Assembly: GCF_008905045.1 (NCBI RefSeq)
Contig: NZ_VWMY01000015.1
Location: 110,815 to 173,400 of the forward strand
Source of the DNA: Streptomyces albicerus
GTDB taxonomy: Bacteria > Actinomycetota > Actinomycetes > Streptomycetales > Streptomycetaceae
Direction: 5' to 3'
DNA: 62,586 bases
Positions 42,966-53,016 of the stretch are shown in pieces. A program made the translations under genes and the position numbers. Under the pieces are notes generated by a model. It did not search any database. It saw nothing but the letters and a program-made list of their open reading frames with translations, and was not told the DNA's origin. Each line of letters opens with the position of its first letter. Position 1 is the stretch's first letter.

Positions 42966-43703
42966 ATGGAGCAGACACACACCTCCCACAACGGCACGGC
43001 GGCCACGCCGGGCGCACAGCGCCGGGTGCTGGTGGTCGAGGACGATCCGACGATCGTGGACGCCATCGCCGCCCGTCTGCGCGCCGAGGGCTTCCTCGTG
43101 CAAACGGCGGGTGACGGACCGGCCGCCGTGGACACGGCCGAGGCCTGGCAGCCCGACCTGCTGATCCTCGACATCATGCTGCCGGGCTTCGACGGTCTCG
43201 AGGTCTGCCGCCGGGTACAGGCGGCCCGTCCGGTCCCGGTGATGATGCTCACCGCGCGCGACGACGAGACGGACATGCTCGTCGGGCTCGGCGTCGGCGC
43301 CGACGACTACATGACGAAGCCGTTCTCGATGCGCGAGCTGGCCGCACGCGTGCACGTGCTGCTGCGCCGGGTGGAGCGGGCCGCGCTGGCCGCGTCCACG
43401 CCGCGCTCCGGCATCCTGCGCCTCGGCGAGCTGGAGATCGACCACGCACAGCGCCGGGTGCGGGTGCGCAGCGAGGACGTCCACCTCACACCCACCGAGT
43501 TCGACCTGCTGGTCTGCCTGGCGAACACGCCGCGCGCGGTACTCTCGCGCGAGCAGCTGCTGGCCGAGGTGTGGGACTGGGCGGACGCGTCCGGTACGCG
43601 GACCGTGGACAGCCACATCAAGGCGCTGCGCCGGAAGATCGGCGCCGAGCGGATCCGTACGGTGCACGGCGTCGGCTACGCGCTGGAGACCCCGACACCC
43701 TGA
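42966..43703 (+). CDS. OmpR-family response regulator
   Basis: A 245-residue regulator. The receiver domain has D69 in LLILDIMLPG and the Lys of the MTKPFS motif; the C-terminal winged helix includes LTPTEFDLLVCLANTP and TVDSHIKALRRKIG. About 30 bp separates it from the partner kinase gene. It sits upstream of kgd, as in related genomes, so control of central carbon genes is conceivable but unproven. Confidence 0.93.
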   Translation: MEQTHTSHNGTAATPGAQRRVLVVEDDPTIVDAIAARLRAEGFLVQTAGDGPAAVDTAEAWQPDLLILDIMLPGFDGLEVCRRVQAARPVPVMMLTARDDETDMLVGLGVGADDYMTKPFSMRELAARVHVLLRRVERAALAASTPRSGILRLGELEIDHAQRRVRVRSEDVHLTPTEFDLLVCLANTPRAVLSREQLLAEVWDWADASGTRTVDSHIKALRRKIGAERIRTVHGVGYALETPTP

Positions 43704-43735
43704 AGTCGGGCACCCTGGCTGAAGGGGCGGATGTG

Positions 43736-45202
43736 ATGAAGGGTCTGAGCGCACTACGCAAGGACGTACGTGCGGGTCTGGAACCCGGTCGGCGTTCGAG
43801 CCCGGGGCGGGGTGCGAGCCCGGGGCAGGATTCGAGTCCGGTGCAGGGTGCGAGCCCAGGGCCTGATCCTTGGCGTCCGGAGCATGATCCTTCGGCTCCG
43901 GGTGCCGCTCCCGGTTCGGGTCCTGTTTCAGATCTCGATGCGGTTCCGGGTCCGGGGTCCGGTCCGACCCCGATTCCAAATCCGTCCTCGGGCGCGGCGC
44001 CCGTCTCAGGCCCGACGCCCACCTCAGGCGCGGCGCCCGGTCCGGGCCCAGGCATTGATGCCGGCCCGGATGCCGGCTCGGAATCCGCCTCGGAGACAGG
44101 TTCCGACGTGGGTGCCGGCTGGGCCTCCTGGGGCGACATGCGTCCCTTCTCCATCAAGACGAAGCTCGGCACGCTGGTCGTCGTCTCGGTCTTCATCACC
44201 ACCGGTCTGCTGATGATCGCGGTGCGCACCGAGACCGAGCTGCGCTTCATCACGGTCTTCTCGATGATCGCGACGCTGCTGATCACGCAGTTCGTGGCGC
44301 ACTCGCTGACCGCCCCGCTGGACGAGATGAACACCGTGGCGCGAGGCATCTCGCACGGCGACTACACCCGCCGGGTCAGGGGCGCCGACCGCCGCGACGA
44401 GCTGGGCGACCTGGCCCAGACGATCAACCGCATGGCCGATGACCTCGAGGCGCAGGAGCGCCAGCGCAAGGAGCTGGTGGCGAACGTCTCGCACGAGTTG
44501 CGCACCCCCATCGCGGGCCTGCGCGCGGTCCTGGAGAACGTGGTGGACGGTGTCTCCGCCGCCGACCCCGAGACGATGCGCACGGCCCTGAAGCAGACGG
44601 AGCGACTGGGGCGGCTCGTCGAGACGCTGCTGGACCTCTCCCGCCTGGACAACGGCGTCGTACCGCTGCGCAAGCGCCGCTTCGAGGTGTGGCCGTACCT
44701 GTCCGGCGTACTGAAGGAGGCCAACATGGTGGCCTCCGCGCGCGGGGGCATGGCCTCCGGCTCCGGCAGCCACAGCCGGACCGACGTCCATCTGCACCTC
44801 GACGTGTCACCGCCCGAGCTGACCGCGCACGCGGACCCGGAGCGCATCCACCAGGTCGTCGCCAACCTCATCGACAACGCGGTCAAGCACAGCCCGCCGC
44901 ACGGCCGTGTCACGGTGAAGGCCCGGCGCGGCGCCCACCCCGAGTCCCTGGACCTGGAGGTCCTGGACGAGGGTCCGGGCATTCCGCGCTCGGAGTGGCA
45001 CCGGGTCTTCGAGCGGTTCAACCGCGGCGGGGTCGTCGCGCCGCACGGCCCGGGCAGCGACGGCGGTACGGGGCTCGGGCTGGCGATCGCCCGCTGGGCG
45101 GTGGATCTGCACGGCGGCCGGATCGGAGTGGCCGAATCCCCCCGGGGCTGCCGGATCCAGGTCACTCTTCCGGGAGTGCCCTCGCTTGACAGGTTGACGT
45201 AG
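43736..45202 (+). CDS. sensor histidine kinase with long Pro/Gly/Ala-rich cytoplasmic N-terminus
   Basis: A 488-residue kinase. The first 130 residues are low-complexity Pro/Gly/Ser/Ala (SSPGRGASPGQD type) before TM1 (about 145-165) and TM2 (about 175-195); the extracytoplasmic loop is very short. HAMP, HisKA (H253 in VANVSHELRTP), N-box VVANLIDNAVKHS and G-box GTGLGLAIARW follow. GAAGGGG precedes the start; a GTG one codon upstream is equally possible. Such a disordered leader ahead of TM1 is unusual for this kinase class. It pairs with the upstream OmpR regulator. Confidence 0.92.
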   Translation: MKGLSALRKDVRAGLEPGRRSSPGRGASPGQDSSPVQGASPGPDPWRPEHDPSAPGAAPGSGPVSDLDAVPGPGSGPTPIPNPSSGAAPVSGPTPTSGAAPGPGPGIDAGPDAGSESASETGSDVGAGWASWGDMRPFSIKTKLGTLVVVSVFITTGLLMIAVRTETELRFITVFSMIATLLITQFVAHSLTAPLDEMNTVARGISHGDYTRRVRGADRRDELGDLAQTINRMADDLEAQERQRKELVANVSHELRTPIAGLRAVLENVVDGVSAADPETMRTALKQTERLGRLVETLLDLSRLDNGVVPLRKRRFEVWPYLSGVLKEANMVASARGGMASGSGSHSRTDVHLHLDVSPPELTAHADPERIHQVVANLIDNAVKHSPPHGRVTVKARRGAHPESLDLEVLDEGPGIPRSEWHRVFERFNRGGVVAPHGPGSDGGTGLGLAIARWAVDLHGGRIGVAESPRGCRIQVTLPGVPSLDRLT

Positions 45203-45486
45203 GGTTCGAGGAAGAGCTCAAGATCCACGTATGAGGCGTGCGATCGGGCAGCAGGACACGTGTCATCGTGCGGAGACTCGGCCTTTTGCGGTCGCAGTCC
45301 CGAACCGACGTGCGCGTTCCGCATCGGAACCTCGCTTGTTTCCCGCCATTTCCACCACCGAAACACGCTTTTCGATGTGACTTACGCGACGATGACCAGG
45401 CCCGGACTGACCTTCGCGGCCGGGGAGGCGTAGCCTTAATTCCCGCTGTCCATCACCTTGTGAAGCGGAAGAGGGCGGTTGCCGCC
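45203..45486. other. kgd upstream region
   Basis: A 284-bp region without a supported gene. TAGCCT at 45431-45436 could be a -10 for kgd. A GTG at 45460 is in frame with kgd but homologues begin at the GTG at 45487. Confidence 0.5.
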
Positions 45487-48400
45487 GTGTCGCCACAGTC
45501 CCCCAGTAACTCGAGTACCTCGACCGAGGACCAAGCCGGGAAGAACCCTGCTGCTGCGTTCGGTCCCAATGAGTGGCTCGTCGACGAGATCTATCAGCAG
45601 TACCTCCAGGACCCGAATTCGGTTGACCGAGCCTGGTGGGACTTCTTCGCCGACTACAAGCCGGGCGGCGTCGCCGCCTCGGCTCCGGCGGGTACCGCGG
45701 CCGCGGGGGCCGCGGGAACCACCACAGCAGCTCCGGCCGCCCCTGCCGCGCCCGCGGCTCCGGCTGCTCCGGCTCCGGCTGCTCCGGCTCCGGCTGCCCC
45801 CGCGGCGCCGAAGCCCGCGGCTGCCGCTCCGGCGCCGGCCGCCGCTGCCCCTGCCGCGGCTCCGGCGAAGCCCGCCGCGGCCAAGCCGGCCGCAGCAAAG
45901 GCCGCGCCCGCCGCCCAGGCTCCCGACGGTCCCGAATACGTGACGCTGCGCGGGCCGAGTGCCGCGGTCGCGAAGAACATGAACGCCTCGCTGGAGCTGC
46001 CCACGGCCACGTCCGTGCGCGCGGTCCCGGTGAAGCTGCTCTTCGACAACCGCATCGTCATCAACAACCACCTGAAGCGCGCCCGGGGCGGGAAGATCTC
46101 CTTCACCCACCTGATCGGCTACGCGATGGTGCAGGCCATCAAGGCCATGCCGTCGATGAACTACTCCTTCGCGGAGAAGGACGGCAAGCCGACCCTGGTC
46201 AAGCCGGCGCACATCAACTTCGGCCTCGCCATCGACCTGGTGAAGCCCAACGGCGACCGCCAGCTGGTCGTCGCGGGCATCAAGAAGGCCGAGACGCTGA
46301 ACTTCTTCGAGTTCTGGCAGGCCTACGAGGACATCGTCCGCCGCGCCCGTGACGGCAAGCTGACGATGGACGACTTCTCCGGGGTCACGGTCTCCCTGAC
46401 CAACCCGGGCGGCCTCGGCACCGTCCACTCGGTCCCGCGTCTGATGCCCGGCCAGTCGGTCATCATGGGCGTCGGCTCGATGGACTACCCGGCGGAGTTC
46501 CAGGGCACGTCCCAGGACACCCTGAACAAGCTCGGCATCTCGAAGGTCATGACGCTCACGTCGACCTACGACCACCGGGTGATCCAGGGCGCCGCGTCCG
46601 GCGAGTTCCTCCGCGTCGTCGCGAACTACCTGCTCGGCGAGAACGGCTTCTACGACGAGATCTTCGAGGCCCTGCGTATTCCGTACGAGCCGGTCCGCTG
46701 GCTCAAGGACATCGACGCCTCGCACGACGACGACGTCACGAAGGCCGCGCGTGTCTTCGAGCTGATCCACTCCTACCGGGTCCGCGGCCACGTCATGGCC
46801 GACACCGACCCGCTGGAGTACAAGCAGCGCAAGCACCCCGACCTCGACATCACCGAGCACGGGCTCACCCTCTGGGACCTGGAGCGCGAGTTCGCGGTCG
46901 GCGGCTTCGCCGGCAAGTCGATGATGAAGCTGCGCGACATCCTCGGTGTGCTGCGCGACTCGTACTGCCGCACCACCGGCGTCGAGTTCATGCACATCCA
47001 GGACCCGAAGCAGCGCAAGTGGATCCAGGACCGCATCGAGCGCTCGAACACCAAGCCGGAGCGCGAGGAGCAGCTGCGCATCCTGCGGCGCCTGAACGCT
47101 GCGGAGGCCTTCGAGACCTTCCTGCAGACGAAGTACGTCGGCCAGAAGCGCTTCAGCCTGGAGGGCGGCGAGTCCGTCATCCCGCTGCTCGACGCGGTCA
47201 TCGACAGCGCGGCGGAGTCCCGTCTCGACGAGGTCGTCATCGGCATGGCCCACCGCGGCCGCCTGAACGTCCTCGCGAACATCGTCGGCAAGTCGTACGC
47301 GCAGATCTTCCGCGAGTTCGAGGGCAACCTCGACCCGAAGTCGATGCACGGCTCCGGCGACGTGAAGTACCACCTGGGCGCCGAGGGCACCTTCACGGGC
47401 CTGGACGGCGAGCAGATCAAGGTCTCGCTGGCCGCCAACCCCTCCCACCTGGAGGCGGTCGACCCGGTCCTCGAGGGTGTCGTCCGCGCCAAGCAGGACG
47501 TCATCAACAAGGGCGGTACGGACTTCACGGTCCTGCCGGTGGCCCTGCACGGCGACGCGGCCTTCGCGGGCCAGGGCGTGGTCGCGGAGACCCTGAACAT
47601 GTCGCAGCTGCGCGGCTACCGCACCGGCGGCACGGTCCACGTGGTCATCAACAACCAGGTCGGCTTCACGGCGGCGCCCGAGTCCTCGCGCTCCTCCATG
47701 TACTCGACCGACGTGGCCCGCATGATCGAGGCGCCGATCTTCCACGTGAACGGCGACGACCCGGAGGCCGTGGTCCGCGTCGCGCGCCTCGCCTTCGAGT
47801 TCCGTCAGGCGTTCAACAAGGACGTCGTCATCGACCTGATCTGCTACCGCCGTCGGGGCCACAACGAGTCCGACAACCCGGCGTTCACGCAGCCGCTGAT
47901 GTACGACCTGATCGACAAGAAGCGCTCGGTGCGCAAGCTCTACACCGAGTCCCTGATCGGTCGTGGCGACATCACGCTGGAAGAGGCCGAGCAGGCGCTG
48001 CAGGACTACCAGGGCCAGCTGGAGAAGGTCTTCACCGAGGTCCGCGAGGCGACGTCCGCACCGGCCGAGGCCCATGTCCCGGACGCGCAGCCCGAGTTCC
48101 CGGTGACGGTCACCACGGCCGTCTCCCAGGAGATCGTCAAGCGCATCGCCGAGTCCCAGGTCAACATCCCCGACCGCGTCACCGTCCACCCGCGTCTGCT
48201 GCCCCAGCTGCAGCGCCGCGCGTCGATGGTCGAGGACGGCACGATCGACTGGGGCATGGGCGAGACGCTCGCGATCGGCTCCCTGCTCCTCGAGGGCACC
48301 CCGGTGCGCCTCTCGGGCCAGGACTCCCGCCGCGGCACGTTCGGCCAGCGCCACGCGGTGCTCATCGACCGGGAGACCGGCGCGGACTACACCCCGCTCC

Positions 48401-49293
48401 AGTACCTCTCGGACGACCAGGCGCGTTACAACGTCTACGACTCGCTGCTGAGCGAGTACGCGGCGATGGGCTTCGAATACGGCTACTCGCTGGCCCGTCC
48501 CGAGTCCCTCGTGCTGTGGGAGGCGCAGTTCGGCGACTTCGTCAACGGCGCCCAGACGGTGGTGGACGAGTTCATCTCGTCGGCGGAGCAGAAGTGGGGC
48601 CAGACGTCCGGCGTCACCCTCCTCCTCCCGCACGGCTACGAGGGCCAGGGCCCGGACCACTCGTCCGCCCGCCCGGAGCGCTTCCTCCAGATGTGCGCGC
48701 AGAACAACATGACGGTCGCCATGCCGACGCTCCCGTCGAACTACTTCCACCTCCTGCGGTGGCAGGTGCACAACCCGCACCACAAGCCGCTGGTGGTCTT
48801 CACCCCGAAGTCGATGCTCCGCCTCAAGGCGGCCGCGTCGAAGGCGGAGGAGTTCACGACGGGCGGCTTCCGTCCGGTCATCGGCGACGCCTCGGTGGAC
48901 CCGGCCGCGGTCCGCAAGGTCGTCTTCACGGCCGGCAAGGTCTACTACGACCTCGACGCGGAGCGCACCAAGCGCGGCGCGACGGACACGGCCATCATCC
49001 GCATCGAGCGCCTGTACCCCCTGCCGGGTGCCGAGCTCCAGGCGGAGATCGCCAAGTACCCGAACGCCGAGAAGTACCTGTGGGCCCAGGAGGAGCCGGC
49101 GAACCAGGGCGCGTGGCCCTTCATCGCCCTCAACCTGATCGACCACCTGGACCTGGCGGTCGGAGCGGACGTTCCGCACGGGGAGCGGCTGCGGCGGATC
49201 TCCCGCCCGCACTCGTCGTCCCCCGCGGTGGGTTCGGCGAAGCGCCACCAGGCGGAGCAGGAGCAGCTCGTCCGCGAGGTCTTCGAGGCCTGA
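45487..49293 (+). CDS. kgd: multifunctional 2-oxoglutarate dehydrogenase/decarboxylase (E2-E1 fusion, Kgd/OdhA type)
   Basis: A 1268-residue TCA-cycle enzyme. The N-terminal segment ([20 protein letters not shown], about 30-50) is followed by an Ala/Pro linker (about 62-140), an acyltransferase E2-type catalytic domain with the DHRVIQGA active-site His motif, and a thiamine-diphosphate E1 domain ([26 protein letters not shown]-terminal [14 protein letters not shown] EEPANQGAW). There is no lipoyl domain, as known for actinobacterial Kgd. It supplies succinyl-CoA from 2-oxoglutarate with separate lipoylated E2 and E3. In the family, FHA protein GarA/OdhI inhibits it. GTG start chosen from homologue N-termini. 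Confidence 0.97.
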   Translation: MSPQSPSNSSTSTEDQAGKNPAAAFGPNEWLVDEIYQQYLQDPNSVDRAWWDFFADYKPGGVAASAPAGTAAAGAAGTTTAAPAAPAAPAAPAAPAPAAPAPAAPAAPKPAAAAPAPAAAAPAAAPAKPAAAKPAAAKAAPAAQAPDGPEYVTLRGPSAAVAKNMNASLELPTATSVRAVPVKLLFDNRIVINNHLKRARGGKISFTHLIGYAMVQAIKAMPSMNYSFAEKDGKPTLVKPAHINFGLAIDLVKPNGDRQLVVAGIKKAETLNFFEFWQAYEDIVRRARDGKLTMDDFSGVTVSLTNPGGLGTVHSVPRLMPGQSVIMGVGSMDYPAEFQGTSQDTLNKLGISKVMTLTSTYDHRVIQGAASGEFLRVVANYLLGENGFYDEIFEALRIPYEPVRWLKDIDASHDDDVTKAARVFELIHSYRVRGHVMADTDPLEYKQRKHPDLDITEHGLTLWDLEREFAVGGFAGKSMMKLRDILGVLRDSYCRTTGVEFMHIQDPKQRKWIQDRIERSNTKPEREEQLRILRRLNAAEAFETFLQTKYVGQKRFSLEGGESVIPLLDAVIDSAAESRLDEVVIGMAHRGRLNVLANIVGKSYAQIFREFEGNLDPKSMHGSGDVKYHLGAEGTFTGLDGEQIKVSLAANPSHLEAVDPVLEGVVRAKQDVINKGGTDFTVLPVALHGDAAFAGQGVVAETLNMSQLRGYRTGGTVHVVINNQVGFTAAPESSRSSMYSTDVARMIEAPIFHVNGDDPEAVVRVARLAFEFRQAFNKDVVIDLICYRRRGHNESDNPAFTQPLMYDLIDKKRSVRKLYTESLIGRGDITLEEAEQALQDYQGQLEKVFTEVREATSAPAEAHVPDAQPEFPVTVTTAVSQEIVKRIAESQVNIPDRVTVHPRLLPQLQRRASMVEDGTIDWGMGETLAIGSLLLEGTPVRLSGQDSRRGTFGQRHAVLIDRETGADYTPLQYLSDDQARYNVYDSLLSEYAAMGFEYGYSLARPESLVLWEAQFGDFVNGAQTVVDEFISSAEQKWGQTSGVTLLLPHGYEGQGPDHSSARPERFLQMCAQNNMTVAMPTLPSNYFHLLRWQVHNPHHKPLVVFTPKSMLRLKAAASKAEEFTTGGFRPVIGDASVDPAAVRKVVFTAGKVYYDLDAERTKRGATDTAIIRIERLYPLPGAELQAEIAKYPNAEKYLWAQEEPANQGAWPFIALNLIDHLDLAVGADVPHGERLRRISRPHSSSPAVGSAKRHQAEQEQLVREVFEA

Positions 49294-49336
49294 TCGGCGG
49301 TTGTACGGCCTGTTCTGACGGCCTGTTCTGTACGTA

Positions 49337-49379
49337 CGGAGGGCCCGGCCCCGCGACAACCGCGGGGCCGGGCCCTCCG
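49337..49379 (+). terminator. kgd terminator
   Basis: A 19-bp stem (CGGAGGGCCCGGCCCCGCG type), loop ACAAC, lies 44 bp after the kgd stop. No U-tract, as is usual in Streptomyces. Confidence 0.85.
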
Positions 49380-49419
49380 GCGTTTCAGGGCGCCCTGCAC
49401 GCGTACGGGAGTACGGGGG

Positions 49420-50307
49420 TCAGGCGCTCGGCTCGTCGCGGCAGGAGCGGGCGTCGATGGACTCGTCGCTCGGCTTGTAGTCGCTGATCCAGCCCGGCTC
49501 CTTGTCGGGGATGTCCGGCAGCGACGTCTCCATGTCCTTGATCCAGTCGCTGCTCTCGACGTACCGCTTCACGAAGTCGCGCAGCCTCCGGCAGTCCTCC
49601 CGGTGTCCCTTGGGCAACCCGATGCCGTAGTGCTGCGGGGCTCCGATCGTGACATTGGGGAGCACCCGGAGGCCGTCCTTCACGTGGTGGCGCGCGAAGC
49701 CGTAGAGGATCATCTGGTCGGTGGAGACCGCTTGCACTTCGCCGCGCTTGAGTGCCTCGATGCAGTCGGAGGCGTCGACGAGCGTCTGGGGCTGGATGCC
49801 CTCGCGCTTGAACTCCTGGAGGGCCGCGTCGGAGGTGGTGCCCTCCCAGGAGCAGACGGTTTCGCCCCGGAGATCGCTCAGATCACGGACAGTCGACGCG
49901 GGCCCCACCAGGAACCCCTGCCGCGTGGTGGCGTACGGGCCCACGAAGTCGACCTCCTTCATACGCTCGGGCGTGATGGAGAACGCCGCGATCACCATGT
50001 CGACCTCGCCCTTCTCCAGGGACGGGATGCGCCCCTCGGAGGCCACGTTCGACGGTGAGGCGGACTTGATCCCCAGCCCTTCCTTGATCTGCTCGAACAG
50101 CAACTGGTCGAAGCCCGACCGGCGGTAGTTCTCCTCGTAGGAGATGCCGGGCAGGTCGTTGTGCATGCCGACGCTTATCCGGTCCTTGCCGAGGAACGTC
50201 TCGTCCCGCTCGTCCGAACCGGAACTGACGGCCAGCGTCAGACCGACCCCGACGATCGCGCAGAATGCGGCCACGGCGGCCACGTACACACGGGTCTTCG
50301 AGCTCAT
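49420..50307 (-). CDS. membrane-anchored solute-binding protein family 3 (orphan)
   Basis: A 295-residue protein with an N-terminal signal anchor (about residues 7-27, no lipobox Cys) and a family-3 periplasmic binding domain (RISVGMHNDLPGISYEE, KGEVDMVIAAFSITPERMKEVDF). It differs from transporter components because no permease or ATPase gene is nearby. Ten base pairs separate it from an upstream membrane-protein gene, so the pair looks operonic. It may sense an amino acid-like ligand for the cassette; inference only. Confidence 0.85.
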   Translation of the reverse strand: MSSKTRVYVAAVAAFCAIVGVGLTLAVSSGSDERDETFLGKDRISVGMHNDLPGISYEENYRRSGFDQLLFEQIKEGLGIKSASPSNVASEGRIPSLEKGEVDMVIAAFSITPERMKEVDFVGPYATTRQGFLVGPASTVRDLSDLRGETVCSWEGTTSDAALQEFKREGIQPQTLVDASDCIEALKRGEVQAVSTDQMILYGFARHHVKDGLRVLPNVTIGAPQHYGIGLPKGHREDCRRLRDFVKRYVESSDWIKDMETSLPDIPDKEPGWISDYKPSDESIDARSCRDEPSA

Positions 50308-50317
50308 CCCGTACCCC

Positions 50318-51091
50318 TCAGCCGTGCAGCACGGCGTCGTCGACGATCACGTTCATCTTGCAGCCGGGGTCGGTGTGGACCGTCACCGAGACGCGGATGC
50401 CGTCCCGGGCCCCGCCGAGCGGAAGGTCGACCGCCTGCCCCGACCGGACGTCGGTGGCCGCGCTCTGACCGCCGCCCAGGCCGACTCCGAGATGGGTCTC
50501 CGGAGTGCAGGACTGCATCTCCGGGACCGCGTCCTCGGCCCTGAGGACGAGGCGCAGGTGCGTACGGGCCGGGCCGCCGTCCACGTTCACGGTGAGCGTC
50601 TCGCCGTCGCTCAGCGGGCGGGACGGCGAGACCGTCGCGAGTCCCGTGACATCGACCTCTCCGTGACCGCGCAGCTGCTCCACCCACACCATCCCGCCGA
50701 CGGCGAGGGCGACGGACAACGCGGAGGCGAGACCCTGGACCGTGGCGGGCCCCTGTATGCCCGCCACACGTACGAAGGTGATCAGCAGGGCGGCACCGAG
50801 CATCAGGTAGACCCAGAGGAACTGACCGGCCGGTCCTTCGGGAGCCCGGATCAGTGCGGCGGCGCAGAGACCGAGGACCACGGCGAACGGCGGCCAGTTC
50901 CACAGCCGCCATTTCCTGGCGCCCTCGAAGGTGCTCTGCAGGGCGTCACCGACGACCAGGCTGACGACGAAGTTGCCGAGGACCTGCCCGACGGCCGTGA
51001 CCCACTTGCCCTGTGCCCAGACGCTGGGGCGCTCCTCTCCCGAAGTGCCCCGGCGGACATCCTCGCGGACGTCGTCGGCGGGTGGGGTCAT
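50318..51091 (-). CDS. membrane protein of an uncharacterised cassette
   Basis: A 257-residue protein. About four hydrophobic segments (residues 30-140, including WPPFAVVLGLCAAALI and YLMLGAALLITFV) are followed by an extracytoplasmic beta-rich domain with two Cys (MQSCTPE and DPGCKMN) that may pair. Not recognised. Its ATG overlaps the upstream small gene's stop by 4 bp, and the SBP gene follows 10 bp later. Confidence 0.8.
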   Translation of the reverse strand: MTPPADDVREDVRRGTSGEERPSVWAQGKWVTAVGQVLGNFVVSLVVGDALQSTFEGARKWRLWNWPPFAVVLGLCAAALIRAPEGPAGQFLWVYLMLGAALLITFVRVAGIQGPATVQGLASALSVALAVGGMVWVEQLRGHGEVDVTGLATVSPSRPLSDGETLTVNVDGGPARTHLRLVLRAEDAVPEMQSCTPETHLGVGLGGGQSAATDVRSGQAVDLPLGGARDGIRVSVTVHTDPGCKMNVIVDDAVLHG

Positions 51092-51531
51092 CTGTCGCTC
51101 TCGGGGTCGCGTCCGAACGTGATGTTGAAATCACCCTCGATCCGCCCGACGGCCACGGCGTGCCGGCCGTTGGCCTCGACGTGGGTGCCGCCGCCCGGGC
51201 GCAGGTCTGCGGCCTTCCCCATCCAGTCCTTCAGAGCGGACGCGCTCAGATCCTCACCCGCGAGCCAGTGGCCGATCGCCGTCTCCAGCGCCTCGCGGTC
51301 CGCCGGGGACAGCCCCGCGAGAGCGGCTTCCGGCCCGGCGACGTCCGCGTCCGCCACGGTGGCTCCGTCACTCCGGCGCCCAAGGGCCGCGTCCAGGAAC
51401 GTACGGCCGCCCTGTACGACGCTCTCGGCGAGGCGGTCGCGGGCCGTCACGAGCACGGCTGTCCCCATCGAGGCCGCCGCGGCGCTCAGATAGGGGGCTA
51501 AGTGGCCGGCTGCCGTCATCAGTTCGGACAT
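51088..51531 (-). CDS. small protein of an uncharacterised cassette
   Basis: A 147-residue protein. Residues 1-55 are helical and hydrophobic (ELMTAAGHLAPYLSAAAASMG); residues 65-110 form a short helical pair; the last 30 contain HAVAVGRIEGDFNITFG, a beta-hairpin-like ending reminiscent of small Streptomyces proteins found next to NTPase or protease systems. Start at 51531 is preferred; the longer frame starts lie in an Arg-rich leader. First gene of the three-gene cassette, coupled to the next by ATGA. Confidence 0.75.
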   Translation of the reverse strand: MSELMTAAGHLAPYLSAAAASMGTAVLVTARDRLAESVVQGGRTFLDAALGRRSDGATVADADVAGPEAALAGLSPADREALETAIGHWLAGEDLSASALKDWMGKAADLRPGGGTHVEANGRHAVAVGRIEGDFNITFGRDPESDR

Positions 51532-51734
51532 CTCACCGCTCCGTCTCGCGCCGCTCCGCGGCCACAGGACCGCACACAACCGCGCAGGCTGAACAGACTT
51601 TCGGGAAAGGGGAGTTACCCATGCTGCGCCAGGTGCACACCCTAACGGCCTGATCGCCCCGTCGAGGGACGTCGACCGGTTTCGTAGGCTGTGAGCAGCA
51701 GAACGACCGGGTACGCACGCAGGAGAGCAGCCAC

Positions 51735-51917
51735 ATGTACTTCACCGACCGCGGCATCGAGGAACTTGAGAAGCGGCGCGGCGAGGAAGAGGTCACTTTT
51801 GAGTGGCTTGCCGAGCAGCTGCGTACGTTCGTCGACCTCAATCCGGACTTCGAGGTGCCGGTGGAGCGGCTGGCGACCTGGCTGGCGCGCCTGGATGACG
51901 ACGAGGACGACGAGTAG
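51735..51917 (+). CDS. DUF6104 small acidic protein
   Basis: A 60-residue protein, MYFTDRGIEELEKRRGEEEV at the N-terminus and an Asp/Glu tail. It matches a short family conserved across Streptomyces (DUF6104). Function unknown. ATG start; monocistronic between convergent and divergent neighbours. Confidence 0.85.
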   Translation: MYFTDRGIEELEKRRGEEEVTFEWLAEQLRTFVDLNPDFEVPVERLATWLARLDDDEDDE

Positions 51918-52019
51918 GGATTCCGAGGCCCGCTCGGCGCGGTTCCACTCCCGCGTCCGGGGCCTCCCTGGCGCGGGTCCACTCCCGCGCGGCTGCTCGT
52001 TCGGGCGCCTGAAGGCGGC

Positions 52020-52868
52020 TCAGTCGCGCGGGCGCATGAGGTCGTACGCCAGGCCGAGGGTGCCGTGGGCCAGCAGCAGCGCCCCCGCCGCGATCCAGCC
52101 GCCGCTGCGTCGGTGTACGCCCCACGCGGTGAGTGGCAGGCCCGCTGCCACCTGGGCGAGTGCGAGGGCGCGGGCCCGGGGAGTACCTGCCCAGGGGAGC
52201 CAGGGGCCGAGCCGGCCGGTCTCGACGGCGTCGAGTTCCGCACGGACAGCTCTGCGCCAGCCGGACCATTCGAGGGGCTGGGCGTCGGGCTGGGCGCGGG
52301 CCGTCTCGCGGAGGCGGGCGGCGGGTGCGCCGGGGGTGAGGCCGGTGGGCAGGGTGACGCCCGCGCGCGTGAGGACGGCCAGTAGGGCGACCAGGCGGGC
52401 TCGGGCGTCCGCGTCGGGGTCGGCTTTCGTCAGCCGGTCGAGGGACTGCGTGTCCAGGACCGGGTCGAGGCCCAGGCGGGTGGCGAAGGTGCGCATGGCC
52501 TCCTCCTCGCCCACGGGGATGCCGTTCGCGAGCCACTCGTAGCCGACGGGGCGGCGAAAGCCTGCGGCCAGGGTGTAGCCGCTGTGGTCCGGGTCCCACC
52601 AGAGGGCGAGTACGGGCCAGGGGGTACCGACGGCGAGGGCGGTGGCCCAGCCGGTGAGGACACGGTCGACCGGTTCGTCGCCGTGCAGCCAGGGCTTGCC
52701 CTCGGGGACCAGCACGCTCCACCCCCGGCCGGCCCGGGTGAGCAGCATGCGCTCGCGCAGCAGTTGGGCGACGGGGGCGACGGCCTCGGGCTCCGCGCGG
52801 CAGAGCAGCAGGGCACCGGCCGCCCGGGCGGGGGACGGGTGAGGGGCCTGCGACTCACGGGACGACAT
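52020..52868 (-). CDS. hypothetical membrane-associated protein
   Basis: A 282-residue protein I do not recognise. The N-terminal 150 residues look globular (RAAGALLLCRAEPEAVAPVA, WSVLVPEGKPWLHG); about two hydrophobic segments lie near the C-terminus (ALALAQVAAGLPLTAWGV, WIAAGALLLAHGTLGLAY). It is divergent from the DUF4097/PadR operon, whose operator lies about 80 bp from its start. Confidence 0.72.
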   Translation of the reverse strand: MSSRESQAPHPSPARAAGALLLCRAEPEAVAPVAQLLRERMLLTRAGRGWSVLVPEGKPWLHGDEPVDRVLTGWATALAVGTPWPVLALWWDPDHSGYTLAAGFRRPVGYEWLANGIPVGEEEAMRTFATRLGLDPVLDTQSLDRLTKADPDADARARLVALLAVLTRAGVTLPTGLTPGAPAARLRETARAQPDAQPLEWSGWRRAVRAELDAVETGRLGPWLPWAGTPRARALALAQVAAGLPLTAWGVHRRSGGWIAAGALLLAHGTLGLAYDLMRPRD

Positions 52869-52928
52869 GGGCCCAGATTATTCGCTTTTGATCCGATTGA
52901 TCCCTCCTGGATCACCGAAACGAGTGCC

Positions 52929-52956
52929 TTGACTTCCCGGATCCGCGATATATCGT
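52929..52956 (+). promoter_or_regulatory. promoter of the DUF4097/PadR operon
   Basis: TTGACT (52929-52934), 16-nt spacer, TATCGT (52951-52956). The -10 overlaps the PadR-like operator, so bound repressor would block polymerase. Confidence 0.6.
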
Positions 52957-52977
52957 GTCTAGTGAAAGACGCGATAT
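52950..52977 (+). promoter_or_regulatory. PadR-type operator upstream of the DUF4097 gene
   Basis: ATATCGTGTC-N8-GACGCGATAT: 9 of 10 positions are inverted. An overlapping perfect palindrome CGATATATCG lies at 52946-52955. AT-rich inverted repeats of this type are usual PadR targets, and padR is the second gene of the operon. Confidence 0.7.
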
Positions 52978-53016
52978 GGCGTGTCGTGTCCCACCCCGGT
53001 CGAGGAGGTCAGCACC

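Noticed and set aside
45436..49359. Very long frame antisense to kgd
   Set aside because: Kgd domains and catalytic motifs are intact on the plus strand; the reverse frame resembles nothing.
49420..50307. Component of an ABC importer
   Set aside because: No permease or ATPase gene lies in the operon, and the anchor is a membrane segment with no lipobox.
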